The notes below the pieces were generated by a model. That model searched no databases. It was not told where the DNA came from and worked only from the letters and a program-made list of their open reading frames with translations. A DNA stretch of 63,104 nucleotides. It comes from Alloprevotella sp. (GTDB lineage Bacteria; Bacteroidota; Bacteroidia; Bacteroidales; Bacteroidaceae). Of this stretch, positions 9,746 to 18,833 are shown piece by piece (within the stretch, counting starts at the first letter, position 1; each line of letters starts with the position of its first letter). The position numbers and the translations under genes were made by a program. The DNA is taken from assembly GCA_017477205.1 (NCBI GenBank), contig JAFUXE010000055.1:1-63104 (forward strand), read 5' to 3'.

Positions 9746-9797
9746 CGTTTTCGCTACTTTTTTCTGCTTTTTATTTTTTTCTTTGCCTCGAAAGTGC

Positions 9798-10018
9798 TAC
9801 TTTTGCACTCGAAAACAGACGGTATCCCACATTTTTTTCAAGGATATCCTCTTCCCATCCCACTTCCTGCTCTACACAAGCCGACGTTCCGCCGTGAGGT
9901 CGCCATGCATCTGCAAATGATGCCTTTGTGTGAAGTGCGCAATTCATGATGCACCGAAAGAGTGGGGGAGAAATGGGTTACAAAAAGAACACAAAACAAT
10001 CACACACATTTATTCATT
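9798..10018 (+). promoter_or_regulatory. Candidate rho promoter and long 5' leader
   Basis: TACTTTTG at 9798-9805 is the best -7 box before rho; no good -33 TTTG is seen at the expected spacing. It would give a leader of about 200 nt. No ORF or clear terminator hairpin is visible in it. Long leaders are common at rho genes because Rho limits its own synthesis, but that is inference here. The rest of 9697-9797 holds only the divergent tRNA-His promoter and T-rich sequence. Confidence 0.5.
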
Positions 10019-12061
10019 ATGGCAATGTATTCAATGACTGCACTGGAAGGTAAGGAACTGGCAGAGTTGCTCCAGATTGCAGCCGACATGGACGCGAAAA
10101 TCACAGACAAGGCTGACAAGCGCAGCGTCATCTACGACATCCTGGACTGCCAGGCCGTGCAAAATTCAGAAAACCAAACCGGCGAGCGCACACGTAAGCG
10201 CACGCGCATATCCGTAAAAGATAAAGTGTCCGCCAAGGAGAAGGTCGTGGCGGAGGCAAAGCCTGCAGCCGCAACGGCAGAAACCCCGGCGGCCGCAACG
10301 CCTGCCGAGCAGGCTGCCCCCGAGCCCCCGAAGCGCAAGCGCGGACGCCCCTCGAAAGCCGAGATTGCGGCGCGCGAAGAGGCGGCCCGCCAGGCACGTG
10401 AGAAGGAACTGGCATCGCAGGTGCAGGAGCTGGACTTCAAGGAGGAAAATGCCGTACAGGCAAAGACGGATGATCCCGTGCCTGACTTCGTAGCTGAACA
10501 AATGCAGCAGGCAGCATCCGCAGAGGCAGAACAGCCGGAACAGGAGAAGCAGGAGGAGCAGAAGGAAACGGCCGCTCCCGAGGTGGATTCCGAAGCCCTG
10601 CGCCAAAAGATGCAGTCGGAAGAAACCACGACGGAGGAGGACATGCTGCGCATGGCTGCGGAGGCAGCAAAGGACGGCAAGGACTTCATCATCATAAAGG
10701 ACGTCCCCGTCGTATTTAACGAGAATGATGAGAATCCGGAACTGGCCATGTCCGCCGTTCAGCGTCCCAAGTTCCGCCGCTTCAAGGACGACCCCATGAT
10801 CCAGAACAACCTGGACAACGTCACCGTGCTCCCGCAGGCACATGTGCAGGCTCCCGCCCCGTCCCGTCCTCAGCCGCAGGCTGCTGTTGCAGAGCCTGTA
10901 CGCCAGGAGACGGAGACCGCTGCCGCATCCGAACTTCAGGTGCAGGACGACTACCTCGACGCATGCGGCGTGCTGGAACTCATGTCCGACGGTTTCGGTT
11001 TCCTGCGTTCCGGCGACTATAACTACCTCACGTCTCCCGATGACGTGTTTGTGCCGATGAACCTCATTCGCCAGTATGGTCTCAAGCCCGGCGACGTGGT
11101 GGAGGGACGCGTCCGCATACCCCGCGAGAACGACAAGTTCTTCATGCTCCAGCGCGTGCAGACCATCAACGGCCTGGACCCCATCGTCGTACGCGACCGC
11201 GTGGCCTTTGAGCATCTCACGCCGCTCTTCCCGGAGGAGAAGTTCCAGCTTTGTAACGGCATGAACGACTCTATGAGCTGTCGCGTTGTGGACCTGTTCT
11301 CGCCTATTGGCAAGGGACAGCGTGCGCTCATCGTGGCACAGCCTAAGACAGGTAAGACGTGGCTCATGAAGGACATCGCAAACGCCATCGCCCGCAATCA
11401 TCCCGAGACCTACCTGATGATGCTCCTCATTGACGAGCGTCCGGAGGAAGTGACCGACATGGCACGCACAGTGAATGCCGAAGTCATCGCTTCCACCTTC
11501 GACGAGCCCGCCAGCCATCACGTTAAAATTGCCAACATCGTCCTCGAAAAGGCAAAGCGTATGGTGGAATGCGGCCACGACGTTGTCATCTTCCTTGACA
11601 GCATCACGCGTCTGGCACGTGCCTACAACACGGTGAGTCCCGCCAGCGGCAAGGTGCTGACGGGTGGTGTGGAAGCCAACTCCCTGCAATATCCCAAGCG
11701 CTTCTTCGGTGCTGCGCGAAACATTGAGGGAGGCGGTTCGCTGACCATCATCGCTACCGCACTTATAGACACGGGCTCCAAGATGGACGAGGTTATCTTC
11801 GAAGAGTTCAAGGGTACCGGTAACATGGAACTTCAGCTTGACCGCAACCTGGCCAACAAGCGCATCTATCCCAGTGTGAACCTCGTGGCTTCCAGTACGC
11901 GCCGCGACGACCTGCTGCTTGACAAGATGACGCAGAACCGCATGTGGGTACTCCGCAAGTTCCTTGCCGACATGAACCCCGTGGAGGCCATGACGGAGCT
12001 TTCCAAGCGCATGGAGCACACCAAGAACAACGAGGAGTTCCTGCTCTCCATGAACGGTTGA
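10019..12061 (+). CDS. rho: Transcription termination factor Rho
   Basis: Hexameric RNA-dependent ATPase that terminates transcription. In the 680-residue product, residues 1-45 form the Rho N-terminal helical domain. Residues about 50-305 are a charged, low-complexity, Ala/Glu/Gln/Pro-rich insert with an [11 protein letters not shown] patch and a [13 protein letters not shown]-hook-like motif. The OB-fold RNA-binding domain ([21 protein letters not shown]) follows, then the ATPase core with P-loop PKTGKTWL (442-449) and [17 protein letters not shown]. coli Rho is about 420 residues; a long disordered insert is known in Bacteroides Rho, where it promotes phase separation. The ATG at 10019 is preferred over one 19 codons upstream because the conserved start [14 protein letters not shown] begins there. 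Confidence 0.97.
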   Translation: MAMYSMTALEGKELAELLQIAADMDAKITDKADKRSVIYDILDCQAVQNSENQTGERTRKRTRISVKDKVSAKEKVVAEAKPAAATAETPAAATPAEQAAPEPPKRKRGRPSKAEIAAREEAARQAREKELASQVQELDFKEENAVQAKTDDPVPDFVAEQMQQAASAEAEQPEQEKQEEQKETAAPEVDSEALRQKMQSEETTTEEDMLRMAAEAAKDGKDFIIIKDVPVVFNENDENPELAMSAVQRPKFRRFKDDPMIQNNLDNVTVLPQAHVQAPAPSRPQPQAAVAEPVRQETETAAASELQVQDDYLDACGVLELMSDGFGFLRSGDYNYLTSPDDVFVPMNLIRQYGLKPGDVVEGRVRIPRENDKFFMLQRVQTINGLDPIVVRDRVAFEHLTPLFPEEKFQLCNGMNDSMSCRVVDLFSPIGKGQRALIVAQPKTGKTWLMKDIANAIARNHPETYLMMLLIDERPEEVTDMARTVNAEVIASTFDEPASHHVKIANIVLEKAKRMVECGHDVVIFLDSITRLARAYNTVSPASGKVLTGGVEANSLQYPKRFFGAARNIEGGGSLTIIATALIDTGSKMDEVIFEEFKGTGNMELQLDRNLANKRIYPSVNLVASSTRRDDLLLDKMTQNRMWVLRKFLADMNPVEAMTELSKRMEHTKNNEEFLLSMNG

Positions 12062-12087
12062 GAACATAGGATATACAACACTCTCCG

Positions 12088-13359
12088 ATGACACCCCTTG
12101 CCGAACGCCTTCGCCCCACGTCTCTGGACGACTACATTGGGCAGCAGCACCTCGTAGGTCCCGGTGCCGTCCTGCGTCAGATGATTGACTCGGGACGCAT
12201 CGCCTCCTTCATCCTGTGGGGGCCGCCGGGCGTGGGAAAGACAACGCTGGCGAAAATCATCGCCAACCGCCTTGATACAGCCTTCTACACCCTCTCCGCC
12301 GTCAATGCGGGGGTGAAGGACGTTCGCGACGTCATTGAAAGTGCAAAGAAGAACCGCTTCTTCGGCCGTCAAAGTCCCATTCTTTTCATCGACGAGATAC
12401 ACCGTTTCTCCAAGTCGCAGCAGGACAGCCTGCTGGCGGCAGTGGAAACGGGGGACATCACGCTGATAGGTGCCACGACGGAAAATCCTTCCTTCGAGGT
12501 CATCCGCCCCCTGCTCTCACGCTGCCAGGTTTACGTTCTCAAAATCCTGAGCCGCGAAGAGCTCCTGACATTGCTTGAGCGGGCTGTCAAGCAGGACGAT
12601 GTGCTCAGTCGCCTGGATATTGAGCTTCGTGAAACCGAAGCCCTTCTGCGGTTCAGTGGCGGCGACGCACGGAAACTTCTTAACATCCTCGACATCCTTA
12701 CGGCACAGGCCTCCGAGGGTGACAAACTCATCGTGGACAATGCCCTCGTCACGGAACGCTTGCAGCAGAACCCGCTGGCCTATGACAAGGACGGAGAAAT
12801 GCACTATGACATTATCTCTGCCTTCATTAAAAGCCTGCGAGGCAGCGACCCGGATGCCGCCCTCTACTGGCTGGCACGCATGATAGAAGGTGGGGAAGAC
12901 CCCAAGTTCATCGCCCGCCGTCTTGTCATCAGTGCAGCTGAGGATATCGGCCTCGCCAACCCCAATGCACTGCTGATGGCTAACGTTGCTTTCGATGTCG
13001 TACAGAAGATAGGCTGGCCTGAAGGGCGCATCCCCTTGGCGGAGGCCACCGTCTATCTGGCGAACAGCCCCAAGTCCAACAGTGCCTATCTGGGCATTGA
13101 TGCAGCCCTGGCGAAGGTGCGCGAAACGGGCAACCTTCCTGTCCCGCTCCATTTGCGCAATGCACCGACGGCCCTCATGAAGGAGCTCGGATATCATGAC
13201 GGCTATGTCTATCCCCACGACCATCCCGAGCATTTCCACCTTCAGCAGTACCTTCCCGATGCGTTGAAGGACGAACATTTCTGGCACCCCACAGACAATG
13301 CCCCCGAACAGCGCCAGCGTGAGCGCCTCAACCACCTGTGGTTTCCACGGGAGTGGTGA
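12088..13359 (+). CDS. rarA: Replication-associated recombination protein A (AAA+ ATPase)
   Basis: RarA/MgsA is a clamp-loader-like AAA+ ATPase that acts at stalled replication forks. The 423 residues show [16 protein letters not shown], Walker [10 protein letters not shown] (near 45-53), Walker [15 protein letters not shown], sensor [10 protein letters not shown], and the C-terminal tetramerisation region with [14 protein letters not shown]. It starts 26 bp after the rho stop and is probably co-transcribed with rho. Confidence 0.96.
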   Translation: MTPLAERLRPTSLDDYIGQQHLVGPGAVLRQMIDSGRIASFILWGPPGVGKTTLAKIIANRLDTAFYTLSAVNAGVKDVRDVIESAKKNRFFGRQSPILFIDEIHRFSKSQQDSLLAAVETGDITLIGATTENPSFEVIRPLLSRCQVYVLKILSREELLTLLERAVKQDDVLSRLDIELRETEALLRFSGGDARKLLNILDILTAQASEGDKLIVDNALVTERLQQNPLAYDKDGEMHYDIISAFIKSLRGSDPDAALYWLARMIEGGEDPKFIARRLVISAAEDIGLANPNALLMANVAFDVVQKIGWPEGRIPLAEATVYLANSPKSNSAYLGIDAALAKVRETGNLPVPLHLRNAPTALMKELGYHDGYVYPHDHPEHFHLQQYLPDALKDEHFWHPTDNAPEQRQRERLNHLWFPREW

Positions 13360-13384
13360 GAGGAATGCGTGCCTGTCACCTTTT
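13355..13384 (+). terminator. Possible terminator after rarA
   Basis: GGTGA and AGG pair with CCT and TCACC around one mismatch, followed by TTTT. The stem overlaps the rarA stop codon. A second weak stem AGCCG/CGGCT lies at 13431-13447. Neither is strong. Confidence 0.4.
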
Positions 13385-13495
13385 CCATATCATTATTTGA
13401 ACCCCGATACCCTGTCGGCAAAATGTAAAAAGCCGCTGAAAACGGCTAAAAAGGGGCAAAAATGGGGTGTTTTTGCAAAAAGTTCTTTCTCCGGC

Positions 13496-13527
13496 TTGGG
13501 CGTTCCATCGAAAATATGCTAAATTTG
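13496..13527 (+). promoter_or_regulatory. gyrA promoter
   Basis: TTG (13496-13498) and TAAATTTG (13520-13527) are separated by 21 bp. The leader to the gyrA ATG is about 100 nt. Confidence 0.6.
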
Positions 13528-13632
13528 CGCCGTTTTGAGCTTCTTCGCGCGCGTGTGCGCCCGCAGGCGTTATAAAATAATGTGTCGGAGAGGCTGAAAT
13601 GAACTTGGAACATTAAACAAACGAAATATCAG

Positions 13633-16161
13633 ATGATAGATCAAGACAGAATTCTGAAAGTCGATATTGAGAAGGAGATGAAAAGCTCCTATATCGACTA
13701 TTCTATGTCCGTCATCGTAGCACGTGCTTTGCCAGACGTGCGCGACGGATTCAAGCCTGTGCAGCGCCGCATCCTTTACGGCATGGACCGCCTGGGCAAT
13801 ACGCATGACAAACCCACGAAGAAGTCTGCCAAGACGGTCGGTGAGGTGATGGGTAAGTATCACCCGCACGGTGACAGTTCCATCTACGGCGCACTTGTCC
13901 GCATGGCGCAGCCTTGGAACCTGCGCTATACGCTTGTTGACGGACAAGGCAACTTCGGTTCAGTGGACGGCGACTCCCCTGCCGCTATGCGTTATACGGA
14001 AGCCCGCCTCTCGGTGCTCGGCGAACAGATGATGCAGGACATCGACAAGGAGACCGTGGACATGATGAACACCTATGACGACACAGACAAGGAGCCCAGC
14101 GTCCTGCCGACGCGCATTCCAAACTTCCTCGTCAACGGTGCCACGGGTATCGCTGTCGGCATGGCAACAAACGTGCCCACGCATAACCTGGGTGAAGTCA
14201 TCGACGGTGCTGTTGCCTATATCGAAAACCCGGACATTGATATCGACGGACTGATGGAGTACATCAAGGCTCCGGATTTCCCCACGGGAGGCTACATCAT
14301 GGGACTGCAAGGCGTGCGCGCAGCCTACGAAACGGGACGCGGCCGCATCATCGTGCGTGCCAAGACCGAGATTGAGAACGGCCCTCAGCACGACACCATC
14401 GTCGTCAACGAGATTCCCTACGGCGTGAACAAGGCAGAGCTCATCAAGAGCATTGCGGCCCTGGTGAACGAGAAGAAGATAGAAGGTATCAGTAACGTTA
14501 ACGACGAGAGCGACCGTGAAGGTATGCGCATCGTGGTGGACGTGAAGCGTGACGCCAACGCGAATGTCGTCCTGAACAAGCTTTTCAAGATGACGGCATT
14601 GCAGAGCTCGTTTGCCGTGAACTGCGTGGCTCTGGTGCACGGCCGCCCGAAGACGCTGACGCTGCGCGACTGCGTGAAGTATTTCGTGGAGCACCGTCAC
14701 GACGTCGTTATCCGCCGTACGGAGTACGACAAGCGTAAGGCTGAGGAGCGTGCTCATATCCTGGAAGGTCTCATCATCGCCAGCGACAACATTGACGAGG
14801 TGGTTCACATCATACGTGCCAGCAAGACCCCCGCAGAGGCGCAGACGCGACTCATGGAGCGCTTTGAACTGGACGACTTGCAGGCGCGTGCCATCGTGGA
14901 TATGCGCCTGGCACAGCTCACAGGCCTGCAGCAAGAGAAACTGCATCAGGAATATGACGAGCTGGAGCGCAAAATCGCGTACTACAACCTTATCCTCACC
15001 GACCCCGAGGAGTGCAAGAAAGTGATGAAGGAAGAACTTCTCGAAGTGAAAGAGAAGTATGGCGACGAGCGCCGTACGGAAATTCGCCTCTCTGCTGAGG
15101 AATTCAACCCCGAGGACTTCTATGCCAACGACGAGGTGGTCATCACAATCAGCCATCTGGGCTACATCAAGCGCACCCTGCTGGCCGACTTCCGTGCACA
15201 GGCACGTGGCGGCGTGGGCAGCAAGGGCGGTTCCACGCGCGATCAGGATTTCATCGAGTACATATACATGGCCAAGATGCACGACACGATGCTCTTCTTC
15301 ACGGCACGCGGCCGCTGCTATTGGCTCAAGGTGTACGACATCCCCGAAGGAGCGAAGAACTCCAAGGGACGTGCCATCCAGAACATGCTCAACATTGACA
15401 ATGAGGACAGCGTGAACGCATGCCTCTACATCAAGAAGCTGAACGATGCCGACTTCAACCAGTCGCATAACGTCGTGTTCTGCACGAAGCAGGGTGTGGT
15501 GAAAAAGACAAGCCTCGAGGCCTACTCCCGTCCGCGTATGAACGGTGTGAATGCCATCAATATCCGCGAGGATGACCGCGTAGTGAGCGTCGTGCTGACA
15601 AATGGCAGCGACGAACTTATCATTGCAAGCCGCTCCGGTCGCGCCGTGCGCTTTAATGAAAGCGTTGTCCGCAACATGGGACGCGTGGCAACGGGTGTTC
15701 GCGGCATGATGCTAGCCGATGCCAATGACGAAGTTGTCGGTATGATTTGTGTCAACGATGCGGAACATGAGACGGTGATGGTTGTGTCCCAGAACGGTTA
15801 CGGAAAGAAGAGCCTCGTGGAGGACTACCGTAAGACTAACCGTGGAACAAAGGGCGTCAAGACCCTGCAAATCACTGAGAAGACGGGTCCGCTGCTTGCC
15901 ATCAAGAGCGTGACGGACGACGATGACCTCATGATTATCAACAAGAGCGGCATCACCATCCGCCTGCGTACCGCAGACGTGCGCACTGCAGGACGTGCCA
16001 CGCAGGGCGTACGCCTCATTGACCTTCACAAGCGCGGTGACGTCATCAGCAGCGTATGCAAGGTGCCCACGGCAACGGAAGAAGAGGAAGCTCCCGAGAA
16101 TCCCGAGCTTTCTGAACCGTCCGAAGCCTCTGAAAACTCAGGTTACTCCGAAACAAATTGA
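13633..16161 (+). CDS. gyrA: DNA gyrase subunit A
   Basis: Breakage-reunion subunit of gyrase, 842 residues. [20 protein letters not shown] and the catalytic RYTEARL with Tyr121 are present, as is the C-terminal beta-pinwheel. The GyrA-box region reads [11 protein letters not shown], a variant of the textbook QRRGGKG. In the quinolone-contact helix the sequence is [13 protein letters not shown]: Ser82 matches E. coli Ser83, while the residue matching Asp87 is Gly86. The C-terminal tail is acidic ([16 protein letters not shown]). Has its own promoter; two TPR genes follow in the same direction. Confidence 0.97.
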   Translation: MIDQDRILKVDIEKEMKSSYIDYSMSVIVARALPDVRDGFKPVQRRILYGMDRLGNTHDKPTKKSAKTVGEVMGKYHPHGDSSIYGALVRMAQPWNLRYTLVDGQGNFGSVDGDSPAAMRYTEARLSVLGEQMMQDIDKETVDMMNTYDDTDKEPSVLPTRIPNFLVNGATGIAVGMATNVPTHNLGEVIDGAVAYIENPDIDIDGLMEYIKAPDFPTGGYIMGLQGVRAAYETGRGRIIVRAKTEIENGPQHDTIVVNEIPYGVNKAELIKSIAALVNEKKIEGISNVNDESDREGMRIVVDVKRDANANVVLNKLFKMTALQSSFAVNCVALVHGRPKTLTLRDCVKYFVEHRHDVVIRRTEYDKRKAEERAHILEGLIIASDNIDEVVHIIRASKTPAEAQTRLMERFELDDLQARAIVDMRLAQLTGLQQEKLHQEYDELERKIAYYNLILTDPEECKKVMKEELLEVKEKYGDERRTEIRLSAEEFNPEDFYANDEVVITISHLGYIKRTLLADFRAQARGGVGSKGGSTRDQDFIEYIYMAKMHDTMLFFTARGRCYWLKVYDIPEGAKNSKGRAIQNMLNIDNEDSVNACLYIKKLNDADFNQSHNVVFCTKQGVVKKTSLEAYSRPRMNGVNAINIREDDRVVSVVLTNGSDELIIASRSGRAVRFNESVVRNMGRVATGVRGMMLADANDEVVGMICVNDAEHETVMVVSQNGYGKKSLVEDYRKTNRGTKGVKTLQITEKTGPLLAIKSVTDDDDLMIINKSGITIRLRTADVRTAGRATQGVRLIDLHKRGDVISSVCKVPTATEEEEAPENPELSEPSEASENSGYSETN

Positions 16162-16192
16162 CCAAACAACTAAACAACAATTTTATCTTATC

Positions 16193-17446
16193 ATGAAAAA
16201 AATCCTTCTCGCTATCTGCACGATAGCAGTTTCTCTGCCCGCAATGGCGCAAAGTTTTGCGAAAGTGGACTACGCCATTCAGCAGAATGATTTCGCCAAG
16301 GCCATTACGGTTTTGGATGAGATTATCCAGAACCCCAAGACCACGAAATTTGCGGAAGCATACCGCAAGCTTGGAATTTCCCATGCCAGCATCTTCAACG
16401 AAGAACTTTCCAAGGCCGCACAGGGACTGCCCTTCGACACGGCGGCGTTCTGTTCCCACCTGGACAAGGCCGTGGAGGCTCTGACGAAGTGCCACGAAGC
16501 TGATTTTACACCCGACAAGAAGGGTAAGGTTAAGCCTCAGTATCAGGCGGAAAACAACCTGAACCTCCTGCAGATGCTGGACTATTACAACTTTGCAGGC
16601 ATGTTTATGTATCAGAACCGCAACGAAAAGGCTTCCCTTGAGTACTTCGAGAAGTATCTGAACCTTCCGAAGAATCCTATCTTCTCGCAGCATCAGACGG
16701 ACTCCATCTACGCTGCAGGCCGCGCCAACTATTCTCAGGCAGCCTTCAACTGCACGCTCTTCAGCTACAACCAGAAGGACTGGGATGCCGTGCTGCGCAA
16801 TGCCGATGAAGCTCTGAAGGACACGATGAACCTTCATGACCTCTACATCATGAAGTACACGGCGAACCTTGCCAAGGGCGATACGCTGGCATACGTGGAG
16901 ACGCTGAAGGACGGCGTGGCACGCACGAGCAACGCCGGCTTCATGGGCGACCTCATCACGCACTATATGCGTCAGCAGGACCGTACCGGTGCCATCAAGA
17001 TGGCAGACGACCTCATCGCAAAGTCTCCCGAGGCCAAGACTTCCTACTACATCAAGGGCTGTATAGAGATGAACATGACGCCCTATGACTACGAAGCCGC
17101 CCGCAATTGCTTTGCAAAAGCCCTGGAGATTGATTCCGAATATCTTGAGGCCAACACAAACATGGGTATCTGCTACGTAAACGACATCACCGACCGCCTG
17201 AATGCCAACGAGTACCACATCCCGATGGGCACGGACGATGCCAGCAACAAGGCACGCCGTAAGATTATGCAGGAGAAGGTATATCCCTGGTACAACAAGG
17301 CACTTCCCTATTTCGAGAAGGTACGCGGCATGGCTCCCGAACGTCCTGAGCTCTGGGCGCAGGGTCTCTACAGTTGCTACTATAGCCTCCTGATGGACGA
17401 AAAGGCCAGCGAAATCAAGGCTGCATATCCTGAATACTGCAAATAA
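16193..17446 (+). CDS. TPR-repeat secreted protein
   Basis: The 417-residue product starts with a signal peptide (MKKILLAICTIAVSLPAMAQ) and is predicted periplasmic. Helical TPR-like repeats fill the rest, clearest in YLEANTNMGICYVNDITD and the segment around residues 290-330 (TSYYIKGCIEMNMTPYDYEAARNCFAKALEI). The frame is open 66 codons further upstream, but that part overlaps gyrA and lacks a signal sequence, so 16193 is chosen. It is likely a scaffold; the partner is unknown. It resembles the next gene in size and layout. Confidence 0.8.
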   Translation: MKKILLAICTIAVSLPAMAQSFAKVDYAIQQNDFAKAITVLDEIIQNPKTTKFAEAYRKLGISHASIFNEELSKAAQGLPFDTAAFCSHLDKAVEALTKCHEADFTPDKKGKVKPQYQAENNLNLLQMLDYYNFAGMFMYQNRNEKASLEYFEKYLNLPKNPIFSQHQTDSIYAAGRANYSQAAFNCTLFSYNQKDWDAVLRNADEALKDTMNLHDLYIMKYTANLAKGDTLAYVETLKDGVARTSNAGFMGDLITHYMRQQDRTGAIKMADDLIAKSPEAKTSYYIKGCIEMNMTPYDYEAARNCFAKALEIDSEYLEANTNMGICYVNDITDRLNANEYHIPMGTDDASNKARRKIMQEKVYPWYNKALPYFEKVRGMAPERPELWAQGLYSCYYSLLMDEKASEIKAAYPEYCK

Positions 17447-17497
17447 ACCACAAGAATTGAAAATCATCCCACGGGAGATTTCTGATATCCTGTTTTT

Positions 17498-18748
17498 TTG
17501 AAATCCCGTATATACATATTGATAATCCTTCTGTGCCTGGGCAGTCCTTCTGTCCGGGCTCAGAAGGTTTTCAAGCCTCTCCGCGCGGCCTTCAAGGCTA
17601 AAAAGCCTGCGGACGTCCTGACGGAAGTGAGGAAAATAGAGCCGGAGTGTCCCGAAAAGATGCGTCCGAAGCTCTACGCCTACGCCGTGGAAGCCAACGT
17701 GCAGCTTAACGACCAGCAGAACGAGAAGATATATCTCAAACAAGCCTACGACACGGTGCAGTTTTTCCGCACCATCTATGGCATCTACGATAACGTCCTG
17801 CGCTGCGACTCTGCCGAGCGGCGGCTTTTGGCGCGCGTGGGCGGGGAAATGCACTACCAAAAGCCTCACGGCCAGCTTCTGCGGAAATACTACCGCAACC
17901 TGGTGGCCGGCGGCCGCTTTTATTTTACGCGCGGGCGCTACGCGGAAGCCATTCCTTTCCTTCGCTATGCCGTCGATGTGCCTCAAATGCCCGTGTGGGG
18001 TAACGAGGCGCGTGCGCAGCGAGGGCACGTGAGGGAAAATTGCGGCGTCATGCTGGTGAGAAGCGCCTTCCTGACGAAGGACTACGAGCTTGTGCGACGC
18101 TATGCCGAGGCTGCGCTGGAGGACACGACGGCATCGCGCCGCAGCATCGTGGCTTACCTTGCCCGTACCGAGCAACTTCTGGGTGATACGGTGGCCTATG
18201 TGGGCTATCTTCGCCGCGGCATGGAGGAATACTCTGCCGAGCCTTTTTTCTTTACGGAACTTGTGGACCACTACGCCTCCCGCGGGGATTATGCCACCAC
18301 GCTTTCCCTGGCCGACCGCATGCTTCCGACAGACAGCACAAACTACTATTTTCTCATGGCCAAAGCCTTGTCACTCATGAATCTTGAGCGCAATCGCGAA
18401 GCTGTGAACTTTTTCGGGAAGGCGCTTGAAGCCGACAGCACACATGCCGACACCTACTACTACATCGGTGCGTCCTATTGCAATCTGGCCAAAAGCACGG
18501 TTCTTCCCGCCAACATCACTTCTGCCGACTACAAGGCTGCGCAGAAGACGCGTCGCGACTACTATCTCCTGGCGCGCACTCCCCTTGAAACATACCGGCA
18601 ACTGCGTCCGGCCGATGCCGTCCGCTGGGCGCCTTTGCTCTACGACATATATTTCACGCTCAACCAAGGCGAACGCTTTGCTGAGATGGACGAAATCATG
18701 CGCGGTGTGCGTACGCCGGAGACGAACGGCGGCACTCCGCGCCAGTGA
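17498..18748 (+). CDS. TPR-like secreted protein, TTG start
   Basis: The 416-residue product has a signal peptide (KSRIYILIILLCLGSPSVRAQ) and helical repeats, e.g. LSLMNLERNREAVNFFGKAL followed by HADTYYYIGASYCNLA. The only start that keeps the signal peptide is TTG at 17498; no ATG or GTG is available nearby. It is a probable paralogue of the upstream TPR gene (same length, same order of repeats, both with conserved TYYYIGASYC/TNMGICYV helices). It ends at a strong terminator. Confidence 0.75.
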   Translation: MKSRIYILIILLCLGSPSVRAQKVFKPLRAAFKAKKPADVLTEVRKIEPECPEKMRPKLYAYAVEANVQLNDQQNEKIYLKQAYDTVQFFRTIYGIYDNVLRCDSAERRLLARVGGEMHYQKPHGQLLRKYYRNLVAGGRFYFTRGRYAEAIPFLRYAVDVPQMPVWGNEARAQRGHVRENCGVMLVRSAFLTKDYELVRRYAEAALEDTTASRRSIVAYLARTEQLLGDTVAYVGYLRRGMEEYSAEPFFFTELVDHYASRGDYATTLSLADRMLPTDSTNYYFLMAKALSLMNLERNREAVNFFGKALEADSTHADTYYYIGASYCNLAKSTVLPANITSADYKAAQKTRRDYYLLARTPLETYRQLRPADAVRWAPLLYDIYFTLNQGERFAEMDEIMRGVRTPETNGGTPRQ

Positions 18749-18764
18749 CAACGACTTTGAACGA

Positions 18765-18819
18765 CCTCCTTTCGGCATGTCCTTCGCAGGGCGTGCCCCG
18801 AAAGACCAGAGGTTTTTTT
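18765..18819 (+). terminator. Terminator of gyrA-TPR operon
   Basis: A long stem (CCTC, CTTTCGG and a CATGTCC extension with G-U pairs) closes at 18812 and is followed directly by seven T residues. It ends 14 bp before the next start codon. Confidence 0.75.
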
Positions 18820-18833
18820 AGAAACACACCACG

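Noticed and set aside
10166..12094. 642-codon minus-strand frame opposite rho
   Set aside because: Antisense shadow; leucine/histidine-rich composition is the complement of rho codons.
16046..18271. 741-codon minus-strand frame across the TPR genes
   Set aside because: Antisense to two well-supported TPR genes with signal peptides; no recognisable domain.
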